Shown here piece by piece: positions 6,887 through 12,861 of a DNA stretch of 14,193 nucleotides (position 1 is the first letter of the stretch; the number at the start of each line of letters is the position of its first letter). The stretch is from NCBI GenBank assembly GCA_934525845.1, contig CAKSZS010000047.1, positions 1 through 14,193 on the forward strand, written 5' to 3'. The stretch is from an uncultured Faecalibacterium sp. (GTDB lineage: Bacteria > Bacillota > Clostridia > Oscillospirales > Ruminococcaceae). The notes beneath the pieces were generated by a model. The model was not told the origin of the DNA. It was given only the letters and a program-made list of their open reading frames with translations, and made no database searches. A program made the position numbers and the translations under genes.

Positions 6887-7781
6887 TGCTCATGTCCATC
6901 TGGTGCAGTGCATTGCCGGCACCGGTGCGGGCGGCGAGATGCGCTCCATCGGCGGCGGGCGCGGCCAGTATGCGGACGGTTCGGTCTGTCAGGTCATCCC
7001 GGAAGAGTGGAACACCGATCAGGTGACCCCGGAACGGGTGCTGGAGGTGATGGATGCCCACGAAGTGGAACGTGCCGTTCTGCTGCAGGGCGGCTATCTG
7101 GGCTTCCAGAACCAGTACAGCTGCGAAGCACAGCAGAAGTATCCGGACCGCTTTCTGGCCGCGGCGGCCTACGACCCTTACAGCCGGAACCGGGACGCCA
7201 TCGTGCACTATCTCTTTGAGGAACTGGGCATCCGGGTGGTCAAATTTGAGGTGAGCACCGGCTCCGGCCTGATGGCCTACCGCCCGGTGTTTGCGCTGGA
7301 CGGCGAGATGATGGAGCGGGAAGCCGCTTTTGCCGAAGAGCACGGCCTTGTGTTCGTCATCGACATCGGCAAGCTGGGCAGTCCCAGCAGCCAGCTCCCG
7401 GCTCTGCGGAATCTGATCCTGCGTCACCCGCAGATGAAGTTCGTGGTCTGCCACCTGCTGGCCCCGAAGCAGACGGAACTGCACGCCATGCAGGCCGGAT
7501 TGGAGCAGCTGCACCTGCCCAACGTCTGGTTTGACCTGGCATCCCTCCAGCACAATGTCCGGCCGGATGCGCCGCCCTTCCCGGTGACCCGGCAGTTTAT
7601 CCACTGCGCCATTGACACCGTGGGTGCGGACCGGCTGCTCTTCGGCACGGACACGCCGTCCAACCTGTGCAAGTTCCGCTATCAGGATATGGTGGACACC
7701 CTCGCGCAGGACCCGGCACTGGCCGAGGAACAAAAACAGGGCATCCTGTACGAAAACGCAAAGACGGTATTCTGGGGATAA
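6873..7781 (+). CDS. Amidohydrolase-family protein, possible sugar-acid lactonase
   Basis: This 302-residue metal-dependent TIM-barrel protein has the HxH motif at H7/H9 (IIDAHVHL), a histidine at H194 (VVCHLLAPK) and the metal or catalytic aspartate D260 in LFGTDTPSN, the signature of amidohydrolase-2 proteins (PF04909). Where many relatives have a histidine on barrel strand 5, this one reads FVIDIG with D164. The start at 6873 has GGGAGGA just upstream and lies inside the glycerate kinase gene, so the two are probably co-translated. Some members of the wider superfamily hydrolyse galactaro- and glucaro-lactones made by uronate dehydrogenase. That would fit here, feeding galactarate to GarD, but no uronate dehydrogenase is in the window and the substrate is inferred from context only. 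Confidence 0.7.
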   Translation: MKIIDAHVHLVQCIAGTGAGGEMRSIGGGRGQYADGSVCQVIPEEWNTDQVTPERVLEVMDAHEVERAVLLQGGYLGFQNQYSCEAQQKYPDRFLAAAAYDPYSRNRDAIVHYLFEELGIRVVKFEVSTGSGLMAYRPVFALDGEMMEREAAFAEEHGLVFVIDIGKLGSPSSQLPALRNLILRHPQMKFVVCHLLAPKQTELHAMQAGLEQLHLPNVWFDLASLQHNVRPDAPPFPVTRQFIHCAIDTVGADRLLFGTDTPSNLCKFRYQDMVDTLAQDPALAEEQKQGILYENAKTVFWG

Positions 7782-7785
7782 GCGC

Positions 7786-7828
7786 GATCCTGCAGCACGG
7801 TGATTCATGGTGCTGCAGGATCTTTTTT
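7786..7828 (+). terminator. Rho-independent terminator of the sugar-acid operon
   Basis: A perfect 13-bp stem, GATCCTGCAGCAC (7786-7798) with GTGCTGCAGGATC (7810-7822), has an 11-base loop and is followed by six T. It begins five bases after the amidohydrolase stop. Confidence 0.93.
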
Positions 7829-7855
7829 ATTCCGGGCGGGAAAAACCTGCAATCT

Positions 7856-7873
7856 TTTGTAACATCCTACAAA
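7856..7873. repeat. Inverted repeat over the -35 and spacer, possible operator
   Basis: TTTGTA (7856-7861), six bases, then TACAAA (7868-7873). It covers the -35 box and part of the spacer, a typical repressor position. No regulator gene is adjacent. Confidence 0.5.
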
Positions 7874-7885
7874 GATTGATATACT
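7857..7885 (+). promoter_or_regulatory. Promoter of the secreted esterase gene
   Basis: TTGTAA (7857-7862), a 17-bp spacer and TATACT (7880-7885) form a good sigma-A promoter in an A+T-rich island. It would give a leader of about 125 bases. A second, weaker extended -10 (TGATAAAAT, 7940-7948) lies downstream. Confidence 0.72.
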
Positions 7886-7892
7886 AGTATAT
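7879..7892. repeat. Perfect 14-bp palindrome over the -10 box, possible operator
   Basis: ATATACTAGTATAT is a perfect palindrome centred on the 3' side of the -10 box. Short A/T-rich palindromes of this kind are bound by GntR-family and similar dimeric repressors. The family is a guess. Confidence 0.5.
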
Positions 7893-7961
7893 TGAATGCG
7901 CCGAAATGCCTGAAAAACTCTTCCAAATTCGAAAAAATATGATAAAATTGTGAAGAAGAGA

Positions 7962-7993
7962 CCCGCCAGGTTCCGGAAGTTCAAAGCGGCGGG
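7962..7993 (+). other. Leader hairpin ahead of the esterase
   Basis: CCCGCC (7962-7967) can pair with GGCGGG (7988-7993), and the palindrome TTCCGGAA (7971-7978) lies inside. No T-run follows, so it is not a terminator. It may protect the mRNA 5' end or have no role. Confidence 0.3.
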
Positions 7994-8002
7994 CAGAAAT
8001 AC

Positions 8003-8009
8003 AAGGAGG
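8003..8009 (+). promoter_or_regulatory. Shine-Dalgarno site fixing the esterase start
   Basis: AAGGAGG lies nine bases before ATG 8019. A longer in-frame start (GTG 7950) exists, but it lacks an SD and would bury the signal peptide. The ATG at 8019 is followed directly by a normal export signal. Confidence 0.88.
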
Positions 8010-8018
8010 CAAACGCAA

Positions 8019-9980
8019 ATGAGACGCACCTGGAAAAAAGTCGTTGCGCTGGCACTGGCGGCAACGCTGGTAACGGGCGTGATGGCACCCGCCTACGCTG
8101 CTGCAGCGGAAACACTGGACGAGAACAACGCCGTCACCCTGACCAACGAAGACTGGTATACCCCGGCAGCCCGCAAGGCTGCATCGGCCGGCCTGATCAC
8201 CGGCCAGACCAGCGAGTATGACCCCTCCAACCCCTATGTGAACGTGAATGTGGGCCTGTTCCACAACGTTTCCATCGAGGTGGACGAGAATACCAAGGGC
8301 ACCGCCAGCTACTATCTGCCCGACGGCATGGATCCCTGGGCACCGGCGGTCATCGTGCTGACCCCGGACCACACCACCGCCAAGGCATTCTCCAACTCGG
8401 CCACCGGCCTGCAGTGGCGCGCAGTGGCCGACAAGAACAAGATCGGCGTGGTGTTCCTGGAGCCGGAAAACGGCGGCACCTGGAATGTCAATCTGCGGGC
8501 TGACCGCCGCGATGACGCCGCTGTGCTGAACCAGCTGTACATGACCATGCGCAAGAAGGGCCTGAACCTGACCGGTGCCTTCTCCATGGACAAGTCCCAC
8601 ACCGCTCTGGTGGGCTACAAGGAGGGCGGTGCCGCTGCGCTGCTGTTCGGTGCCCGCTGGGCCAGCGACTTCAGCTCCATCTGCGCGGTGGATGCTTCCG
8701 AAGTCCCGGCTGCTTCCCTGAAGTCTCTGGGCGAAGAGTATGTGCTGCCGTTCCCCGGCGACACCACCCAGGGCGTGGAGGAAGAGGCCATTGCCGCCAA
8801 GACCGTGGACACCCCGGTCTGGTTCGTGTCTTCCAACGCAAACGATAAGAACAAGCCCGCACTGGACTACTATCTGACCGCCAACCAGGCCAAGGCCGGT
8901 ACCGCCAACAAGGTGGCGGAGACCGTGTACACCACCGGCCGCGAAGGCTCTGCCTCTGAGGTGTGGGTCAGCAGCAAGTGCCAGACGCCCGCCACCATCT
9001 GGAACCAGTTCTCCGGCCAGTACAAACGCTTCATGGCCATGCAGCTGCCCGGCCGCGTCGCCAAGGCACAGGACTTCACCCAGGCCGGCTTCAGCGTCCA
9101 TGAAGAGACCGTCAACGGGGAGATCCGCCGCTGGATGACCTATGTGCCCTCCACCTACACCGGCGACACCTCTGTGCCCATGGTGCTGGTGATGCACGGC
9201 TACACCGCTTCCATGTACGCCATCGCCGAGGAATCCCGCTGGTATGATGTGGCCGAGGAGAACGGCTTCATCGTGGTCTTTGCACAGGGCATGGTCCGCC
9301 CGGCCGACCTGATGGGCAACATCCCCACCGCCATGTGGCTGGCAGGCCCCTTCAGCGCACTGGCAGGCAAGGATACCGATCCCGATACCGACCTGAACTT
9401 CATCGGCGCTCTGCTGGACAAGATGGAAGCCGATTACAACATTGATACCACCCGCGTCTACGCCACCGGCCACTCCAACGGCAGCCTGATGACCTGGGCC
9501 TCCGGCTCCCGTTACGCAGACCGCTTTGCCGCCATCGCTCCCGTGGGCTATATGAGCACCACCCTGGGCATCGCGGAAGACGCTCTGCTGCCTACCTGGT
9601 CCTTCGTGGGCGAGTACGACTCCGCCGCTGTGGCAAAGCTGGTCGAGGGCAACGCCACCGTCAAGGCGCTGCAGAGCTGGAACGCCCAGAACCGCACCAA
9701 CGAGACCACCGTGGCCGACAGCACCGAGCGTGACGGTGCCTTCGTGACCAAGACCTTTACCAACGACGAGAATATCCCGCTGGTGAAGTACACCGTCGTG
9801 GAGGATACCCCGCACGTCTACCTGCAGGAGGAGAGCGTTTCCATCTGGAATGAGTTCTTCAGCAAGTACAGCCGCGCCGCAGACGGCACCCTGTACTATC
9901 AGGCCGACGCTGACAGCACGCCGGTCGCTGTGACGGCTGATACCTATCAGGCAAGCAGCAGCTGGTACACCGCAGAATAA
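8019..9980 (+). CDS. Secreted two-copy alpha/beta-hydrolase, CE1/LpqC-like esterase
   Basis: This 653-residue protein starts with a signal peptide (MRRTWKK, hydrophobic core, cleavage after AYA at 25-27). The second half (about 355-620) is an esterase of the PHB-depolymerase/feruloyl-esterase type. It has VLVMHGYTAS (389-398), nucleophile S486 in GHSNGS, probable acid D534 or E532 in FVGEYDS, and H599 in DTPHVY. The first half (about 80-340) repeats the same layout: VIVLTPDHTTAKAF matches the oxyanion strand, and WRAVADKNKIGVVFLEPE matches WYDVAEENGFIVVFAQG. At the elbow it reads GYKEGG (199-204), so the serine is replaced by K201 and this copy should be inactive. Likely substrates are acyl, acetyl or feruloyl esters of plant polysaccharides, fitting the pectin operon upstream. 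It is transcribed separately and no cell-wall anchor is visible. Confidence 0.8.
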   Translation: MRRTWKKVVALALAATLVTGVMAPAYAAAAETLDENNAVTLTNEDWYTPAARKAASAGLITGQTSEYDPSNPYVNVNVGLFHNVSIEVDENTKGTASYYLPDGMDPWAPAVIVLTPDHTTAKAFSNSATGLQWRAVADKNKIGVVFLEPENGGTWNVNLRADRRDDAAVLNQLYMTMRKKGLNLTGAFSMDKSHTALVGYKEGGAAALLFGARWASDFSSICAVDASEVPAASLKSLGEEYVLPFPGDTTQGVEEEAIAAKTVDTPVWFVSSNANDKNKPALDYYLTANQAKAGTANKVAETVYTTGREGSASEVWVSSKCQTPATIWNQFSGQYKRFMAMQLPGRVAKAQDFTQAGFSVHEETVNGEIRRWMTYVPSTYTGDTSVPMVLVMHGYTASMYAIAEESRWYDVAEENGFIVVFAQGMVRPADLMGNIPTAMWLAGPFSALAGKDTDPDTDLNFIGALLDKMEADYNIDTTRVYATGHSNGSLMTWASGSRYADRFAAIAPVGYMSTTLGIAEDALLPTWSFVGEYDSAAVAKLVEGNATVKALQSWNAQNRTNETTVADSTERDGAFVTKTFTNDENIPLVKYTVVEDTPHVYLQEESVSIWNEFFSKYSRAADGTLYYQADADSTPVAVTADTYQASSSWYTAE

Positions 9981-10016
9981 TTGAGCGCACACGGATTTTT
10001 TCCAAAAGTGCTCGGA

Positions 10017-10049
10017 CCCGCCGTTTCCACCCGGAAGCGGCGGGTTTTT
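10017..10049 (+). terminator. Rho-independent terminator after the esterase
   Basis: CCCGCCGTTTCC (10017-10028) pairs with GGAAGCGGCGGG (10033-10044) around the loop ACCC, with one G-T pair, followed by five T. It lies 36 bases after the esterase stop. Confidence 0.92.
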
Positions 10050-10070
10050 GCTGTTTTTGGCCCGGATGCC

Positions 10071-10099
10071 TTGTGCATCCCGGCGGGATAGGGTATCAT
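10071..10099 (+). promoter_or_regulatory. Possible promoter of the PF06541 gene
   Basis: TTGTGC (10071-10076), 17 bp and TATCAT (10094-10099). The -10 is good and the -35 weak. It sits between a terminator and the start at 10139. Confidence 0.55.
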
Positions 10100-10127
10100 A
10101 AGGATATCTGTTATCTCTGCGGACAAG

Positions 10128-10134
10128 AAAGGAA
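10128..10134 (+). promoter_or_regulatory. Shine-Dalgarno site fixing the PF06541-protein start
   Basis: AAAGGAA ends four bases before ATG 10139. The frame is open further up to 10073, but that stretch contains the promoter and lacks an SD. Confidence 0.7.
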
Positions 10135-10138
10135 CGCT

Positions 10139-11446
10139 ATGGAATTCAACTTTTATACGCTGGGCGTCTTTTATATGGTCTACTCCTTCCTGGGCTGGGT
10201 GGGAGAGACGGTGGTCGCCACGGTGCGCGGCAGGCACTTTGCCAACCGCGGCGCGGCGTCCGGCCCCTTCTGCTTCGTCTACGGCACCACGGCGGTGCTG
10301 TTGGCGGTGGGCTTTACCGACCTGCGCGCCGACCCGGTCTATCTGTTCTTTGCCTGTATGCTGGCGGCCACCATCGTGGAATGGCTGACCGCTAAAATTC
10401 TGGAACGTCTGCACCGCCGCAAGTGGTGGGACTATTCCGACAAAAAGTTCAACCTGAACGGCTACGTCTGCCTGCAGTACTCCCTGCTGTGGGGCGCGCT
10501 GGGCACGGCCAGCGTGCTGTGGGGCAACGGCCTGCTGCTGCGGCTGTGTATGCTCCTTCCGGGCTGGCTGCTGCCCCCGCTGGTATGGGCGGCACTGGTC
10601 ATTGCGGCGCTGGACCAGATCGGTTCGGCAGTGCTGGTGCAGCGGTATGCGGCCAAGCATCCGGTGCTGGAACAACTGAACCAGAAGCTGGGCGAGGGAT
10701 CCGACACCCTGCGCCGCCGCATTGCGCTGTATGTGGAAAAGCGCATCCAGCACGCCTACCCGACCGCTGCCCGGCAGGAGCGGACCGCGCTGCAGAAGGG
10801 CGAAAAGGACTTCCTGAGCGTATCCGACCTGCTGTGGCTGTTCGTCATCGGGGCGTTTCTGGGCGACATGGTGGAGACTGTGTTCTGCCGGGTGACGGCA
10901 GGCGTCTGGATGAGCCGGTCCAGCCTGGTCTGGGGACCGTTCAGCGTGGTGTGGGGCCTGGCGCTGGTGCTGTCCAGCGTGCTGCTGCGGCAGGACAAGG
11001 ACAAGAGCGACCGCTACCTGTTCGTGTTCGGCACCGTGATGGGCGGTGTCTATGAGTATGTGTGCAGTGCGGTCACGGAACTGCTGTTCGGCACGGTGTT
11101 CTGGGACTACAGCAAGTTCAAATTCAACCTGGGCGGACGCATCAACCTGCTGTACTGCTTTTTCTGGGGCATTGCGGCGGTGGTGTGGATGCGCTACGGC
11201 TACCCGCTGGTCATGAAGCTGATGACCAGGGTGCGCAGCCGTGTCAAGCCCTGGATGACGGTGCTGCTGGCGGTGTTCATGGCTGTGAACCTGGTCACCA
11301 GTTCGCTGGCGCTGGCCCGCTACGATGCCCGCACCAGCGGCGCGGCGGCCGGCAATGCCATCGACACCTATCTGGACGCCCATTTTGACGACGCCCGCAT
11401 GGAGCGCATCTATCCCAACGCCAAGAAAGTGACCAAAGCGGGGTAA
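10139..11446 (+). CDS. Tandem PF06541 (CmpB-type, 'ABC transporter type IV') membrane protein
   Basis: This 435-residue polytopic membrane protein contains two copies of the PF06541 domain. Copy 1 (about 5-130) has VYSFLGWVGETVVA, SGPFCFVYG and WWDYSDKKFNLNG (96-108). Copy 2 (about 228-350) has FVIGAFLGDMVETVF, WGPFSVVWG and FWDYSKFKFNLGG (321-333). They are joined by two extra helices and a charged cytoplasmic stretch (about 170-228). A final helix at about 370-390 is followed by a soluble tail. The family is called a putative ABC transporter permease, but no ATPase partner lies nearby and its biochemical role is not established. The gene stands alone between a terminator and the next promoter. 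It is intact. Confidence 0.78.
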   Translation: MEFNFYTLGVFYMVYSFLGWVGETVVATVRGRHFANRGAASGPFCFVYGTTAVLLAVGFTDLRADPVYLFFACMLAATIVEWLTAKILERLHRRKWWDYSDKKFNLNGYVCLQYSLLWGALGTASVLWGNGLLLRLCMLLPGWLLPPLVWAALVIAALDQIGSAVLVQRYAAKHPVLEQLNQKLGEGSDTLRRRIALYVEKRIQHAYPTAARQERTALQKGEKDFLSVSDLLWLFVIGAFLGDMVETVFCRVTAGVWMSRSSLVWGPFSVVWGLALVLSSVLLRQDKDKSDRYLFVFGTVMGGVYEYVCSAVTELLFGTVFWDYSKFKFNLGGRINLLYCFFWGIAAVVWMRYGYPLVMKLMTRVRSRVKPWMTVLLAVFMAVNLVTSSLALARYDARTSGAAAGNAIDTYLDAHFDDARMERIYPNAKKVTKAG

Positions 11447-11462
11447 AATTTTCCGGTTTTGC

Positions 11463-11491
11463 TTGCTTTTTGGCGGGGAATCCCGTATAAT
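11463..11491 (+). promoter_or_regulatory. Promoter of the riboswitch-controlled exchanger gene
   Basis: TTGCTT (11463-11468), 17 bp and a consensus TATAAT (11486-11491). Transcription would start a few bases before the riboswitch P1 strand. The spacer contains CGGG/CCCG (11474-11485), a small inverted repeat of unknown meaning. Confidence 0.82.
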
Positions 11492-11496
11492 ATCCT

Positions 11497-11603
11497 TCGG
11501 ATAAAAGGGAGTAAAGGGCGTGTGTCCGTTGGACGCACGCTGCACCGCAGCGACATCCCGGCAGAAATGCCCGCTGCGGTGCCGACCGCTTGAGACTTTT
11601 ATT
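11497..11603 (+). promoter_or_regulatory. yybP-ykoY-type (Mn2+) riboswitch aptamer
   Basis: The leader starts with AAAAGGGAGTAA (11503-11514) and ends GCCGACCGCTTGAGACTTTTAT, the conserved borders of the yybP-ykoY aptamer as I recall them. P1 is ATAAAAG (11501-11507) with CTTTTAT (11596-11602). A 10-bp hairpin lies at 11518-11540. A 9-bp helix, CACCGCAGC (11543-11551) with GCTGCGGTG (11573-11581), carries an inner GGCA-GAAA-TGCC stem-loop. In known members Mn2+ docks the two legs and stabilises P1. Here the 3' strand of P1 is also the left arm of the terminator that follows, so ligand binding should turn expression on. The downstream cation exchanger fits metal efflux. Confidence 0.85.
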
Positions 11604-11648
11604 ACAGAGGCTCCGTCTGGGGCAGGCTGTAATAGAGGTCTCTTTTTT
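11592..11648 (+). terminator. Riboswitch expression-platform terminator
   Basis: A 16-bp stem, GAGACTTTTATTACAG (11592-11607) with CTGTAATAGAGGTCTC (11627-11642), includes G-T pairs and is followed by six T. Its left arm contains the 3' strand of aptamer P1, so the two structures exclude each other. It ends 31 bases before the exchanger start. Confidence 0.9.
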
Positions 11649-11679
11649 CTTGCGAAATCATGCAAAAGGAGAAAAAATT

Positions 11680-12645
11680 ATGCTGATCCCTGTTTTGTTG
11701 TTTATCGTCGGCCTGCTGTGCCTCATCAAGGGCGGCGACTGGTTCGTGGATGGCGCTACGGGCCTTGCCCGCCGCTTCCATGTGCCGGAACTGCTCATCG
11801 GTGCCACCGTGGTGTCCATCGGCACCACCCTGCCGGAAGTGATGGTCTCCACCACCTCCGCCCTTACCGGCCACGGCGAGATCGCTTACGGCAACGCCAT
11901 CGGTTCGGTCATCTGCAACGCGTCCCTCATCGCGGCCATCACCATCGCAGTGAAGCCGGGCAAGGTGGACCCCAAGAGCCTGCGCACCCCGGTGCTGTTC
12001 TTCTTTGTGGCCGCGGCGTTCTATGCCGGTGTGGCCTACACCACGGGCTGCTTCTCCCGTCCGGTAGGTCTGGTGCTGCTGGCCATGTTCGTGGCCTACA
12101 TCGTCTGCAACGTGATGGCCATGAAAAAGACCCCGATGCCCATTGAGGATGCGGAAGAACCGGAAGAGAACACCTCCCTTGCGAAGGAACTGGGTCTGCT
12201 GGCCGTGGGTGCAGCGCTCATTGCCGTGGGTGCAAACCTGCTGGTGGACAACGGCACCCTGATCGCGCAGGCACTGGGCGTTCCGGAATCGGTCATCGCG
12301 CTGACCTTCGTGGCTCTGGGCACCTCGCTGCCGGAACTGGTCACCGCCATTACCTCGCTGGCCAAGGGCCACGGGGACCTCTCGCTGGGCAACGTCATCG
12401 GTGCCAACGTGTTCAACCTGGTGTTGGTCAGCGGCGTGAGCGCTGCCGTGGCACCCTTCACCATCCCGCAGAACTCCCTCCTGTTCGGCCATAACGCTTC
12501 GCTGGTGCTGGAGTTCCCGGTCATGTTCGCCGTCATGCTCCTGCTCACCGTGCCCGCCCTCGTCAAGGGCAGGCTGAGCCGCCCGCAGGGCATCGCGCTG
12601 CTGTGCATCTACGCGGCCTTCTGCGTGGTGCAGTTCACGATCTGA
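11680..12645 (+). CDS. CaCA-family cation exchanger (YrbG-like), likely Mn2+/Ca2+ export
   Basis: This 321-residue membrane protein has the two inverted alpha-repeats of Ca2+/cation antiporters. The first is GATVVSIGTTLPE, with E53, followed by GNAIGSVICN. The second is TFVALGTSLPE, with E219, followed by GNVIGANVFN. By comparison with the archaeal exchanger NCX_Mj, E53 and E219 are the central ion ligands. N246 stands where NCX_Mj has an aspartate. There are about ten membrane helices with an acidic cytoplasmic loop (about 150-170). The start is set by AAAGGAG at 11665-11671. The gene is alone between the Mn2+-type riboswitch and a terminator, which suggests the cation may be Mn2+ rather than, or besides, Ca2+. 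The family is sure; the ion is inferred. Confidence 0.88.
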   Translation: MLIPVLLFIVGLLCLIKGGDWFVDGATGLARRFHVPELLIGATVVSIGTTLPEVMVSTTSALTGHGEIAYGNAIGSVICNASLIAAITIAVKPGKVDPKSLRTPVLFFFVAAAFYAGVAYTTGCFSRPVGLVLLAMFVAYIVCNVMAMKKTPMPIEDAEEPEENTSLAKELGLLAVGAALIAVGANLLVDNGTLIAQALGVPESVIALTFVALGTSLPELVTAITSLAKGHGDLSLGNVIGANVFNLVLVSGVSAAVAPFTIPQNSLLFGHNASLVLEFPVMFAVMLLLTVPALVKGRLSRPQGIALLCIYAAFCVVQFTI

Positions 12646-12687
12646 TGAGAGAGAAACCGTAAAAATTCCCGGTGCAGTTTTGAACCG

Positions 12688-12725
12688 CCCCCTTTGCCAG
12701 ACTGTCTGGCAAAGGGGGTGTTTTT
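12688..12725 (+). terminator. Rho-independent terminator after the exchanger
   Basis: CCCCCTTTGCCAGA (12688-12701) pairs fully with TCTGGCAAAGGGGG (12705-12718) around a 3-base loop, followed by TGTTTTT. Confidence 0.92.
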
Positions 12726-12791
12726 GTAGGCCGGTATGCCGGAAGGAAAGCGTAGGGAGCGCAGGCCCTGGAAAGCAGAAGCGCAGGGCAC

Positions 12792-12827
12792 AAAAAAGCT
12801 GCTGCACGGTAGAGTGTGCAGCAGCTT
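12792..12827 (-). terminator. Rho-independent terminator of the phosphorylase gene
   Basis: On the - strand, AAGCTGCTGCAC and GTGCAGCAGCTT form a 12-bp stem (12816-12827 with 12796-12807) with an 8-base loop, followed by a run of T (12797-12792). It begins 34 bases after the stop at 12862. The 66 bases between this and the facing terminator hold nothing I can recognise. Confidence 0.9.
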
Positions 12828-12861
12828 GCAGAGAAAATGATGGAAAAAGCAGAAAGATCGA

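Noticed and set aside
8140..8245. SLH-like string (WYTPAARKAASAGLITG) near the esterase N-terminus
   Set aside because: A single partial match without the TRAE-type half. Too weak to call an S-layer domain.
7884..9992. 702-residue - strand frame antisense to the esterase
   Set aside because: It is rich in His/Gly/Val in the way expected from the antisense of a G+C-rich gene. The + strand has a signal peptide, a GHSNG motif, an SD and a promoter.
9947..11665. 572-residue - strand frame opposite the PF06541 gene
   Set aside because: It crosses a terminator, a promoter and the riboswitch on the + strand. Its composition (Gln/His/Arg rich) is typical of an antisense shadow.
11520..12146. + strand frame starting inside the riboswitch
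   Set aside because: It runs through the aptamer and terminator and then reads the exchanger out of frame.
12726..12791. CCGGTATGCCGG and repeated gcgcagg words between the two facing terminators
   Set aside because: Very short and without any array or known site. Taken as chance in G+C-rich DNA.
11602..12807. 401-residue - strand frame opposite the exchanger
   Set aside because: It is the antisense of clear CaCA alpha-repeats and lacks an SD and a domain.
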